64,000 nucleotides of DNA. Source: Enhygromyxa salina (GTDB taxonomy: Bacteria > Myxococcota_A > Polyangia > Nannocystales > Nannocystaceae). A model generated the notes under the pieces. The model saw only the letters and a program-made list of their open reading frames with translations, was not told the DNA's origin and did not search any database. Where the stretch lies: positions 62,001-126,000 of the forward strand of contig NZ_PVNL01000142.1 of the NCBI RefSeq assembly GCF_002994635.1, in the 5' to 3' direction. Positions within the stretch are counted from its first letter, which is position 1; each line of letters starts with the position of its first letter. Shown piece by piece: positions 51,101 to 59,376 of the stretch. The translations under genes and the position numbers were made by a program.

Positions 51101-51297
51101 ATCGTCCGCGCGCCCTGCAGCTTCTCGCCGGTGATGATGACGATCGCGCCCTCGATCCCCTCGCCTGTGTCGGGGTCGCGGATGACCCCGGTAAGCACGG
51201 CGTCGTTGGCAGCCTGAGCCGTCGGCACCAAGACAACCTGTGAGATCATCACTGCGACGATAGACAGGAAGATCGCCAGCCGGATTGTTCTGGACAT
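48154..51297 (-). CDS. TonB-dependent outer-membrane receptor with N-terminal carboxypeptidase-regulatory domain
   Basis: The protein has 1047 residues. After a signal peptide (IFLSIVAVMISQVVLVPTAQA) comes a carboxypeptidase regulatory-like domain (VLTGVIRDPDTGEGIEGAIV, then TDETGFYRIPNLPPGIYDITI in part), then a plug domain (YYVDGLSVNDPGFGLNGTAL, EFLEEVRVEAGGYMPEFGRATGG in parts), then a long beta-barrel ending RLFRFGVRMNF with a terminal Phe, as expected for outer-membrane assembly. This is the TonB-dependent/Oar-like receptor type of myxobacteria. The substrate cannot be read from the sequence. No TonB/ExbB/ExbD gene is close by. It is followed at 14 bases by a lipoprotein and then two membrane proteins. 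Confidence 0.92.
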   Translation of the reverse strand: MSRTIRLAIFLSIVAVMISQVVLVPTAQAANDAVLTGVIRDPDTGEGIEGAIVIITGEKLQGARTMTTDETGFYRIPNLPPGIYDITIKYLAAKDKRRKNIQLRAGTTTRLDFTLRLIEEETVLVVTSPPVDTASSSTGLALDREMMRRVPIAQPTGKGGANRSFESVAEATPGATSDMYGTSVAGTSSPENKYYVDGLSVNDPGFGLNGTALTIEFLEEVRVEAGGYMPEFGRATGGIVNAVTKTGSNEFHGGVWVFYTPGRLEGYRKPPVREGVTVQAERQLLWLGDAGFDLGGRIIRDKLWFYGGVSVSHTTYDIETTWNRVIVDQDTGEIQTDPETGFNLTERIPGTEVHRKAQGTTVQALGKLTYTPAPNHTLELLGIYAPAFSGGNGTYGLDASTGSPEVASVLGTYGTLAHRYKDDAADVQLEWNVLADDNRWDITTILGWHHQVNQSQPVDGSALGSDTGLAGTPAVVYRQSSPEYHSVTDFMRLPPDAPDGACDPWVDPTDTSQRTVTCPATVFRVGGPGFLYDRRLNRLQFRSTAARLLTGAGHHLIKFGIDFEYMQYDSERGYSGTTMYRESPNGAYFVDYRRYGYLTGPDQATVLPTLQWTVFSTTIGGFVQDSWSIMDKVTLNAGLRYDAQQLFGGDGLLSLTLPNQVSPRLGVIWDPTQIGKAKIFANYARFYQSVPLNLADRAGSGEPSVRRLYDASICDPADPESEATACQSDASRLPAGGPADPDRYWSAFGAGKTAVDPDLKPQSSDEIVAGGEYEIIPGGKLGINYTHRWLSRVIEDMSRDEATTYFIGNPGYGIANDFPKGRRVYDAVILYFDKRFATNWMLSGSYTLAWLRGNIAGLFRPETGQLDPNINSDFDLISLLANRYGPLPGDRRHSLKLFAAGEIPLGNGNTVMLGGAFRATSGGPTNVLGSHELYGSGEAFLVDRGGGERLPWVFRLDTNIGYRKYFTEDLTMDLTMDVFNVINFQSVTGIDQNYTFSDVVPIPGGSLEDLERHTDVTGAPIDRNPNFGNPVAYQSPRLFRFGVRMNF

Positions 51298-51414
51298 TCA
51301 GTGCTGCTCCCCGCGACGGCCGAGATGGTGGGTGGCGGTCGCGGGTTTGTATCTATCTCCCTCGCCGGGTTTCGCCGGCGATTTATTTGCGCAGCAAGTC
51401 GACCCGGACCGGGG

Positions 51415-52236
51415 CTACGGGAGCGCGGCTTGGATCTCGGCGTTGGACGGCACGCCCATCTTGTTGACCTTCATGCCGGGCTCGAGCAGCATCGTGCCGG
51501 GCAGCGCGATCGACCAGCTGTTGCCGCCCTGGTTGACGCCGAATGGGTACCAGACGTCCTGGTGGCCGCTATATACGACCAGGCCGTTCTGGCCGTACTG
51601 GTTGGCCCACGCGACCACGTCGGCCTGCGCCGCCGGACCACCCGAACCATTCTCGCTCATGTAGCTGAGCGTCATCAACCCTTGGGTATCGTACATGTTG
51701 AACAGGCCTGCGACCGCGGGTGCCTTGGCTTGGCAAGAGCCACACCACAGGGCTACATATTCGAAATAGATGGCTTCGTGGCAAAAGTCGTACAGGCGGA
51801 CCGCGTCACCAAACTGATCATTGAAGGTCCAGTCTGGGATCACGGTGCCAGGCCCGATCTGGCCGGGTTGCCAGCCGCCAGGCACGACTTGGTCTTGGCA
51901 GCACCCGATGTCCCACCCGCCCATGTACGGGCTCTCGCCGTCGCATGGATCGGCGTCGCCATCGCCGGTGGTTGGGTCGCCGTCACCGTCACCCGTGCCC
52001 GGATCGCCATCGCCCGTGCTGGGGTCGCCGTCGCCGGTCGGATCGGTGTCGCCGTCACCATCTCCATTGCCGTCACCGTCACCGTCACCGTCACCGTCGC
52101 CGCCGTCGGTCCCATAGGTGTAGGTGCCGAGCCCATCGCCGAACGGGTTTGAGCCGTCGTCTTCGGCGACGCAGCCAGAACCTGCGACGACGAGGCCCAA
52201 GCTCAACGAAACCCCAGTGATAGCTACCTTTGACAT
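51415..52236 (-). CDS. Thioredoxin-like lipoprotein with Asp-Gly-Asp linker
   Basis: The protein has 273 residues. The lipoprotein signal ends VVAGSGC. A ~65-residue acidic linker (DGD/GTGDGD repeats, about 45-100) leads to a Cys pair (GWDIGCCQDQ) and an AhpC/TlpA-type thioredoxin fold: VIPDWTFNDQFGDAVRLYDF, then VALWCGSCQAKAPAVAGLFN with the active-site CGSC, and LPGTMLLEPGMKV near the cis-Pro. It is probably an envelope disulfide reductase or a domain reusing that fold. It is 117 bases upstream of the TonB receptor on the same strand, so it may lead that operon. Confidence 0.82.
   Translation of the reverse strand: MSKVAITGVSLSLGLVVAGSGCVAEDDGSNPFGDGLGTYTYGTDGGDGDGDGDGDGNGDGDGDTDPTGDGDPSTGDGDPGTGDGDGDPTTGDGDADPCDGESPYMGGWDIGCCQDQVVPGGWQPGQIGPGTVIPDWTFNDQFGDAVRLYDFCHEAIYFEYVALWCGSCQAKAPAVAGLFNMYDTQGLMTLSYMSENGSGGPAAQADVVAWANQYGQNGLVVYSGHQDVWYPFGVNQGGNSWSIALPGTMLLEPGMKVNKMGVPSNAEIQAALP
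51940..52110 (-). repeat. DGD-coding hexanucleotide repeats in the thioredoxin-like lipoprotein
   Basis: Short GACGGT/GACGGC-type units on the minus strand code for the acidic linker of the lipoprotein. The block at 52070-52100 is nearly pure; the remainder is broken by Pro, Thr and Ser codons. It is the same kind of tract as at 26.9 kb. Confidence 0.75.
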
Positions 52237-52413
52237 TGCGTGTCAGTCTGCGCAGACCGCTCACGGAAGATCAATCTGTATTTGGCGCCGCGTCCCGGAA
52301 AATCGAGGGACGGCGCGCAGCTCGACTTCATTGGTGAAAATCGAGTGATGCGCAGCGACCTTTGATGCACGCTTAGTAGCGAAATCGCCCGCGTGTGTGC
52401 GAACGACCGCCCA

Positions 52414-55400
52414 CTACTCGCCGGCTGGGCCGCCGCTGCCGAACACCCGCGCGAACCACCGCTGGACCAGCTCGCGCAGATCATCGAACGCCGTGTAGCT
52501 GACCGGCACGACCACCAGGGTCAGGATCGTCGCGGTGGTCATGCCCCCGACCAGGGTCTTGCCGAACGGACCGTACGGGATCCCCTCGGCTGGCGCGTCG
52601 GCGAACGCGAGCGGCAGCATCCCGCCCACGGTCGTCAGCGCGGTCATGAAGATCGGCCGAAACCGCTGGATCCCGGCCTCGACGATCGCCTCGGTTCGGT
52701 CCAGCCCCTGCTCGCGCGCGCCGTTGATGAAGTCGACGAGCACGATCGCGTTGTTGACCACCACGCCGAGCAGCAACAACAAGCCGATCCCGGCGAGCGG
52801 ATCGAGATCGCTGTCGGTCAGGTACAGGAACCACCACACGCCCACGAAGCTGAGCGGGATCGCGGGCAGCACCGAGAGCGGCAGCACGAAGCTCTCGAAC
52901 AAAAAGCCCATGATCAAGAAGATGAACACGGACGCGAGGATCATCGCCATGATCAGATCCGTGGTCCCGTCGCCGATGCTGCGCGCCTCTTGATCGCTGT
53001 CGAAGGACACCCCGGGCGGCAGCTCGTAGGCGTTCAAGTAGGCCTGGACGAGGGCGACCGTCTGTTGCCGATCCTCGGGCTCGAGCTCGAGCTCGATCAG
53101 CGCCGCGACCCGCTTGTTGTTGCGGACCAGCACGGTCTCGCCCTTCTGAACGTGTTTTTGCGTCACCGTGCGGATCGGGACCGCGGTCCCGGCGTTGGTC
53201 GGGACCTTGAATTCGAGCAGATCGTCGAGCTCTTCGCGATCGGCCTCTTCGTAGCGGATCCAGACGTCAATCTCACGATCCTCGCCGTGAAAGCGTGGCA
53301 GCGGGCTGCCACGCAGGGCGTAGGCGATCGTGTTGCCGACCATGCCGGCCGAGACCCCGAGCCGCTCGGCCATCACCGGGTCCAGCGAGATCGCAAGCTC
53401 GTCGCGCTGGCTGTCATCACGCGACGAACCCAGCACCGAGATCACGCCGTCGAGCTTGTCGAGCTCCTCGGCCAGGGCGGTCTTGACGTCCTGGACCGAG
53501 CGGTGGTCGGCGCCGTAGATGAACACCGGGAACGAGTTGCTGGCCCCGCCGTCGGACTCGGCGAAGTTCGAGCGCTTGTTCCAGCCCGGCGGCTCGGGCA
53601 TCTGTTCGAAGATCTGCTTGCCGGTCTCTCGGTAGGGCGGATCGCCCTCGCGCGGGGGATCGAAGAAGAACTCCACGCTCGCGAAGCCGGGCTCGACCTG
53701 CACGAACTCGCCGCCGACATTCCACCCCTCGCGGTTGTCGGCGAACCACACCTCGAGCTCGCGGAAGAACGCGTCGGCCTCTTCGAGGGTCACGTCCTGG
53801 GGCATCGTGTAGTGGACCGAGACCTGACGGCCGCCCATGTTTTGATCGCCCGCGCGGCTGACCCCGGTCTCGGGGTTGGCCGGGATCGCCAGCGAGGCCA
53901 TGGCCAGCAGCCCGATCAGCACCACGTCCATGCGCCGTCGCAAGCTCAGGCGCAGCAGCTTGCCGTACAGCAGGCTGAGCCGGCCGAAGGTCTGCTCGTA
54001 CAGCCAGGTCAGCTTGGTCTTCCACCACCGGTCGATCGTCATCAGCCGCCAGCGCAGCGTTCCAGGCTCGGCCGACTCGATCAGATCTCGATCGAGCAAG
54101 AACGCGGCGGCCATCGGGATCAGCACGAGCGCGACGAACAAGCTGGCCAGCAGCGACACGCACACGGGCGTGACCATGCGGACCATGAAGAATTGGGTAG
54201 AGCCCGAGCTCAGCAGCGCGGCCGGCAGGAACACGGCCATGGTCGTGGCCGTGGCCAGCGTGATCGGCAGCGCGACCTCGCTGGTGCCGTGCAGCGCGGC
54301 GGCGAAGCGCGAGACCCCGCGCCCGCGGTAGCGCGCGATGTTCTCCGCGACCACCACCGAGTTATCGACCACCAACCCAATGCAGATCATCAGGCCGATC
54401 AGCGAGACCAAGTTGATGGTCTGATCGGAGAAGTACATGAACGGCAGCGACATGAACATCGACAGCGGGATCGCCAGCGCGATCACCACCGTCAGCCGCA
54501 GCCGCCGCAAGAAGAACAGCAGCACGAACAGCGCCAGGATCCCGCCTTGCATGCCCGACTCCACGACCTGCTGCAGGCCCGTGACGATCGTGTTGCCCTG
54601 GATGAAGATCGGCAGGACCTCGAAGGGCGCCATCGTGGGATCCTTCATGGCCTCCGCGACCTCGGCCTTGACCCGCTCGGACACCTCGACGGTGTTGGCC
54701 TGCGACTCCTTGATGACGAAGATCACCAGGGACTCGCGGCCGTTGTAGCGGCTGAATTTTTCCTGGTTGGGGAAGTCGTAGAGCACCTCCGCGACGTCGT
54801 CGAGGCGCAGATCATTGGCTCCGACCACCACGTTCTCGAGCTCCTCGAGCGACCGATACTCGGCCATCGAGCGCAGCAGGTACTTGCCGTCGCGCTCCAC
54901 GAGCGAGCCGCTGGCGAGGTTGAAGTGCGAGGACGACAGCGTCTGCGCGATCTCGAAGATGTTGAGGTTGGCGGCCTCGGCCAGCTCGCGGTCGATCTCG
55001 ATGCGAATCTCACGATCGGCCTGGCCCCACGCGTTGACCAGACCCACGCCCTCGATGCGCTCGAGCCGACGCAACAGCCCGCGATCAATGAGGTCGCGCG
55101 GGTTGTCCAGGCCCTCGGGCCACGACACGCCGTAGAACGCGACCGGGATGTTCTCGGCCGAGTGCTTCTGGATATAGATCTGCTTGACGTCGTCGGGCAG
55201 ATCACCGCGGACCCGGGCGACGCGATCGCGGACCTCGCGATAGGCGATGTCCATGTCGGCGTCCTGGTCGAACTGCATGTTCACCCGCGCCCGATTCGAG
55301 CTCGAGGTCGCGCTGATCTGGTCGAGCTTGGGCGTGGTCGCCAGCTCAGCCTCGAGCGGGCGCGTGATCTTGTCCTCGACGTCCTGCGCGGTCGCGTTGC

Positions 55401-55581
55401 CGTAGGGGATCTCGACCGACAAGAACGGCGCCGCCGCGCCGCTGGGGATCAGCTCGAGCGGGATGTTGATCACCGCGATCACGCCCAGCACCAGCACGCT
55501 GGCGAACACCATCAACATGGTGATCGGACGGCTCAGCGCGGTACGGACGACAGGGTTCTCGCGCAGGTGATGTCCGGCCAT
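52414..55581 (-). CDS. RND efflux pump subunit (AcrB-like), second of a pair
   Basis: The protein has 1055 residues, the normal length of an RND pump. It has twelve membrane helices in the usual pattern: a first helix (PITMLMVFASVLVLGVIAVI in part), a large periplasmic loop, helices 2-6 with the motif GLVVDNSVVVAEN in helix 4, a second periplasmic loop, and helices 7-12 (FIFLIMGFLFESFVLPLSVLP in part). Helix 4 has one Asp followed by Asn where AcrB has Asp-Asp. It starts one base after the stop of the other RND gene, so the two are coupled and may form a mixed trimer as MdtB and MdtC do. The substrate is unknown. Confidence 0.9.
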   Translation of the reverse strand: MAGHHLRENPVVRTALSRPITMLMVFASVLVLGVIAVINIPLELIPSGAAAPFLSVEIPYGNATAQDVEDKITRPLEAELATTPKLDQISATSSSNRARVNMQFDQDADMDIAYREVRDRVARVRGDLPDDVKQIYIQKHSAENIPVAFYGVSWPEGLDNPRDLIDRGLLRRLERIEGVGLVNAWGQADREIRIEIDRELAEAANLNIFEIAQTLSSSHFNLASGSLVERDGKYLLRSMAEYRSLEELENVVVGANDLRLDDVAEVLYDFPNQEKFSRYNGRESLVIFVIKESQANTVEVSERVKAEVAEAMKDPTMAPFEVLPIFIQGNTIVTGLQQVVESGMQGGILALFVLLFFLRRLRLTVVIALAIPLSMFMSLPFMYFSDQTINLVSLIGLMICIGLVVDNSVVVAENIARYRGRGVSRFAAALHGTSEVALPITLATATTMAVFLPAALLSSGSTQFFMVRMVTPVCVSLLASLFVALVLIPMAAAFLLDRDLIESAEPGTLRWRLMTIDRWWKTKLTWLYEQTFGRLSLLYGKLLRLSLRRRMDVVLIGLLAMASLAIPANPETGVSRAGDQNMGGRQVSVHYTMPQDVTLEEADAFFRELEVWFADNREGWNVGGEFVQVEPGFASVEFFFDPPREGDPPYRETGKQIFEQMPEPPGWNKRSNFAESDGGASNSFPVFIYGADHRSVQDVKTALAEELDKLDGVISVLGSSRDDSQRDELAISLDPVMAERLGVSAGMVGNTIAYALRGSPLPRFHGEDREIDVWIRYEEADREELDDLLEFKVPTNAGTAVPIRTVTQKHVQKGETVLVRNNKRVAALIELELEPEDRQQTVALVQAYLNAYELPPGVSFDSDQEARSIGDGTTDLIMAMILASVFIFLIMGFLFESFVLPLSVLPAIPLSFVGVWWFLYLTDSDLDPLAGIGLLLLLGVVVNNAIVLVDFINGAREQGLDRTEAIVEAGIQRFRPIFMTALTTVGGMLPLAFADAPAEGIPYGPFGKTLVGGMTTATILTLVVVPVSYTAFDDLRELVQRWFARVFGSGGPAGE

Positions 55582-55582
55582 G

Positions 55583-58500
55583 TCACGCTCCCGTTGGGTC
55601 TGTCGCGGGTGGATCGGGTGGATCGGGTGGATCGGGTGGATCGGGTGGATCGCTCGGGGGTGCCACCGAGGGCTTGCCGCGCGACGCCAGCTCGACGGCC
55701 TCCGAGACCAGCAGCGTGTGGTCGACCGAGGCGATCTCGGCGTCGAGCCGCTCGCCCGCGGTCAGCCCGTCGCCGCTGCCGGTCAGGCGATCGACCAGCT
55801 GGTACAGGGTTGGGATCACGATCAGCGTCAGCAAGGTCGAGAAGCTCAGGCCCGCGATCACGGTCACCGCCATCGGCTGGCGGATCTCGGCCCCGTCGCC
55901 CAGCCCCAGCGCCATCGGCAGCAGCCCCAGCACGGTCGTCAGCGTGGTCATCAGGATCGGCCGCAGCCGGATCGTGCCAGCCAGCTCGATCGCCTTCGCG
56001 GTCTCGTGACCGCGAGCCTTGAGCTGGTTGATGTAGTCGACCAGCACGATCGCGTTGTTGACCACGATCCCGGCCAGCATGATCGCGCCCAGGAACGCGA
56101 TCACCGAGATCGGCATGTCGATCGCCAACAGCACCACGACCACCCCCACGAACGCGAGCGGGATCGAGACCAGGATGATCAGCGGGTAGATCAGGCTCTC
56201 GAACTGCGAGGCCATGATCACGTAGACCAGGAACACCGACAGCCCCAGCGCGAGGTACAGCGAATTGCTCGAGGTGTCCCACTCCTCGCTCTGGCCGGTG
56301 ACCGCGGTCGTGACTCCGGGCGGGAGCGTGATCTCGTCGAGCGCCGCGTGGATCTGATCGGCGACGCTGCCGAGCCCGACCCCCTCGATGTTGGCGGTGA
56401 CCAGGCCGACGCGCTGCTGGCCAATCCGGCGGATCTCGTTGGGCCCGCGCCCGACCTTGATCTCGGCGACGGCCGACAGCGGGATCGGCGGGGTCTGGGC
56501 GCTCAGGTCACCCATCTCGATCCGGGCCATCGCCGCCGCGCCCGGCGGGTTGACGGCCAGGTTGCGCAGCTCCTCGACGCTGGCCTCGTCCATGCCGCTG
56601 GCGCGCACGCGGATCGGGACCTTGCGATCGAGTCGGTTGAACTTGGTCGCCTCTTGGCCCTGAACCTTGGCGCGGACCAGCTCGGCGACCGCCCGGATGT
56701 CGAGGTTCAGGCGGGCGAGCGCGTCGCGATCATAGAAGATCTGGACCTCGGGGTTGCCGGGCTGGATCGAGCCCTTGACGTCGCGCAGGCCGTCGATGCC
56801 CTCGAGTCGGGCCCGGACCAGCTCGGTCGCCTCGGCGAGCTCGGCGAGATCATGCCCGCGGATCTCCACCTCGACCGGGGTCTTGAACGAGAACAGCACC
56901 GGCCGCGCGATGTTGGTGTGGAGGTCGGGCACGTCGCGGACGACCTCGCGGACGACCTCGAGCGCCTCGGCCTCGGCCTGTTCCGGGGAGCCTTGCTGAA
57001 TCGACGCGTCGCCGCTGGGCGTCGCTTCTGGTTCTGCGCCAGTGTCGGCTCCAGGCGCTTCGGGTCCCCCGGACTCGGCGTCCGGGCCCGGCAGCTGACG
57101 CGTGGCGGCGGCCTGCTGCTGCCCGCCCCCCGCGAGCAGCGAGATGGCGATCTTCGCGGTGTGCTCGCCACGCTCGCCGGCGTCGTCGCTGTCTCGCTCG
57201 CTGCCGATCGTGGTGACCGAGGCGCGAAGATGGGGCACGCGCTCGGCCAGGGCCTGCTCGATCGGCTCGACCATCGCGTTGGTCTCGTCCAGCGGCGTCC
57301 CGACCGGGAACACGAGCTCGACGGTGAACTCGCCCTGGTGGACCTCGGGGATCAGCTCGGAGTCGAGGCGCCCGGCCCCGAGCAGCATCACGGCGAACCC
57401 CGCGAGCGCGAGCGTGACCACGATGATCGCGTGGCGCAGCGACCAGCGGATCACGGAGCCATAGATCTTGGTGAGCGCGTTGATCACATGGTCAAAGGCC
57501 CACAGGACCGGCTTGACCACCCAGCTCAGCACCCAGAGGACCGCGCGAACCACGTGGACGGCGGTCGTGGCGACCACGCCAAAGATCGTCGAGACCAGCT
57601 TGGCGACGATCTCGAGCGCCAGGTGCAGGACCAGGCGCAGCAGGTAGTAGGGCAGCAGCAACACCATCCACCAGCGAAACCCGGCGATCGTCTCGCGGAC
57701 CTCGATGATGCTGGTCCATCGGGTCCAGCGCAGGCGCAGCTGGGCGCCGAGGCTGCGCGCGTCGTCGTACGCGGCGATCTGCCGTGACGCGAGCATCGGG
57801 ATGAAGAACAGCGCGACCGCCAGCGAGGCGAGCAGCGAGAACACGACCGTCAGGCCCAGATCCCCGAACATCTGGCCGGCCACGCCCTCGACGAACACCA
57901 TCGGGAAGAACACCGCGATCGAGGTCAGCGTCGAGGCGATCACCGCCGACGCGACCTCCGAGACCCCGCGCAGCGTGGCCCGGAACAGCGGATCGCCCTC
58001 TTCACGACAGCGGTGGATCGACTCGAGCACGACGATCGAGTTGTCGACCAACATCCCAACCCCGAGCGCCATGCCGCCCAGCGACATGATGTTGAGGCTG
58101 ACCCCGGCCAGCTTGAGCGGCGCGAAGGTGACCAGGATCGAGATCGGGATCGACAGCGCCACGATCACCGTGGCCCGCCCCTCGCGGAGGAACAAGAACA
58201 GCACGATGACCGCGAAGAGGCCGCCCAAGAACGCGGTGTTGCGGACCTCATCGATGCTCGACTCGATGAACAGCGAGCGATCCGAGACCACGCCCAGACC
58301 CACGCCGTACTCCCCTTGCAGCTTGGGACCGACGCGGGTCTCGATCCGCTCGCGGACCCGCTGGGCCATGTCGACGATGTTGGCGTCGGCCTCCTTGTAG
58401 ACCTCGATCATCACGGCCTCGCGGCCGTCGATCCGGGTGATGACCTCGCGATCTTTGTGCCCGTAGTCGACCTCGGCGATGTGGCGCAGCAGCACGTCGC

Positions 58501-59356
58501 GGCCATCGCGGCTGGCGACCACGAGCTCGCGGATGTCGTCGAGCTCGTCGAATTCGTTGACGGTCCGGATCAGGTAGCGGGTCCGGCCCTCTCGCATGCT
58601 GCCGCCCGCGAGGTTGATGTTCTCGGACTCGAGCCGCGTGATCACGTCTTGACTCGAGATCCCGGTCCGGCGCAGCGCGTCCTCGTCGAGGTCGACGTGG
58701 ATCTCTTCTTCGAGGCCGCCGCGGACCTTGACCGAGGCCACGCCATCGACCGGCTCGAGCAGCCGCCGGACCTCGCGGTCGGCCACCCGACGCAGCGACT
58801 TGAGCCCGGCGAGGCCCTCGTACGCCTCCCCCTCACCGACCAAGCTCAGGACCAGCACCGGGTCGAGGCTGGGGTCGTAGCGGAGGATCAGCGGGGTCTT
58901 GATCTCATCGGGCAGGTTCGGCTTGATCAGGTCGAGCTTCTCGAGCACGTCCTGGTTGGCCTCGGACATCGACGTGTCCCAGGTGAACTCCAAGACCACG
59001 TCGGCGTAGCCGGCCCGCGACACACTGGAGATCCGCGTGACCCCGGTGACGACCCCCAAGACCTCCTCGAGCGGGCGCGCGACGTCGTTCTCGACCTCGG
59101 CCGGGGCCGCGCCCTCGTACTCGGTGCGGACCGTCAGCTTCGGGTAGCTGATGTCCGGCATCAGGTTGACCGGCAGCATCCGCGCCGAGAACAGCCCGAA
59201 CACGATGACGGCGAAGAACACCATCAAGACCGCGACCGGTCGGGTGACCGTGAACCGCAGCCGGTCCATCGAGCGCAGCCGAGCCCGCCAGCCCGACACG
59301 CTGGCTTGCGCCTCGCGAACGGCCTGGTCTTTGCGTGTGTCCCGATCGTCAGCCAT
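55583..59356 (-). CDS. RND efflux pump subunit with insertions, first of a pair
   Basis: The protein has 1257 residues, ~200 longer than a standard RND pump. Helix 4 carries GMLVDNSIVVLESI, again one Asp and Asn. Two insertions account for the extra length: a hydrophobic block between helices 6 and 7 (FRWWMVLLLPYYLLRLVLHL, then LWVLSWVVKPVLWAF) that may add membrane helices, and an acidic Pro/Gly linker in the second periplasmic loop (LPGPDAESGGPEAPG, then PEATPSGDASIQQGSPEQAE). A C-terminal tail has a run of Asp-Pro-Pro units. It follows the membrane-fusion gene by 20 bases. No outer-membrane channel gene is in the window. Confidence 0.9.
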   Translation of the reverse strand: MADDRDTRKDQAVREAQASVSGWRARLRSMDRLRFTVTRPVAVLMVFFAVIVFGLFSARMLPVNLMPDISYPKLTVRTEYEGAAPAEVENDVARPLEEVLGVVTGVTRISSVSRAGYADVVLEFTWDTSMSEANQDVLEKLDLIKPNLPDEIKTPLILRYDPSLDPVLVLSLVGEGEAYEGLAGLKSLRRVADREVRRLLEPVDGVASVKVRGGLEEEIHVDLDEDALRRTGISSQDVITRLESENINLAGGSMREGRTRYLIRTVNEFDELDDIRELVVASRDGRDVLLRHIAEVDYGHKDREVITRIDGREAVMIEVYKEADANIVDMAQRVRERIETRVGPKLQGEYGVGLGVVSDRSLFIESSIDEVRNTAFLGGLFAVIVLFLFLREGRATVIVALSIPISILVTFAPLKLAGVSLNIMSLGGMALGVGMLVDNSIVVLESIHRCREEGDPLFRATLRGVSEVASAVIASTLTSIAVFFPMVFVEGVAGQMFGDLGLTVVFSLLASLAVALFFIPMLASRQIAAYDDARSLGAQLRLRWTRWTSIIEVRETIAGFRWWMVLLLPYYLLRLVLHLALEIVAKLVSTIFGVVATTAVHVVRAVLWVLSWVVKPVLWAFDHVINALTKIYGSVIRWSLRHAIIVVTLALAGFAVMLLGAGRLDSELIPEVHQGEFTVELVFPVGTPLDETNAMVEPIEQALAERVPHLRASVTTIGSERDSDDAGERGEHTAKIAISLLAGGGQQQAAATRQLPGPDAESGGPEAPGADTGAEPEATPSGDASIQQGSPEQAEAEALEVVREVVRDVPDLHTNIARPVLFSFKTPVEVEIRGHDLAELAEATELVRARLEGIDGLRDVKGSIQPGNPEVQIFYDRDALARLNLDIRAVAELVRAKVQGQEATKFNRLDRKVPIRVRASGMDEASVEELRNLAVNPPGAAAMARIEMGDLSAQTPPIPLSAVAEIKVGRGPNEIRRIGQQRVGLVTANIEGVGLGSVADQIHAALDEITLPPGVTTAVTGQSEEWDTSSNSLYLALGLSVFLVYVIMASQFESLIYPLIILVSIPLAFVGVVVVLLAIDMPISVIAFLGAIMLAGIVVNNAIVLVDYINQLKARGHETAKAIELAGTIRLRPILMTTLTTVLGLLPMALGLGDGAEIRQPMAVTVIAGLSFSTLLTLIVIPTLYQLVDRLTGSGDGLTAGERLDAEIASVDHTLLVSEAVELASRGKPSVAPPSDPPDPPDPPDPPDPPATDPTGA
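55607..55660 (-). repeat. Six copies of a 9-bp direct repeat in the RND gene tail
   Basis: GGGTGGATC is repeated six times without error from 55607 to 55660 (plus-strand view). It codes for the Asp-Pro-Pro run at the C-terminus of the longer RND protein and ends ~20 bases before its stop codon. Copy number could vary in frame. Confidence 0.9.
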
Positions 59357-59376
59357 GGCGAGCCCTGCCCGGAGGT

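Noticed and set aside
52393..56022. Very long plus-strand open frame (over 1200 codons) opposite the RND genes
   Set aside because: It lies antisense to a clear RND pump gene and its translation is low-complexity Arg/Asp/His/Gln-rich sequence. This is the usual shadow of a GC-rich gene.
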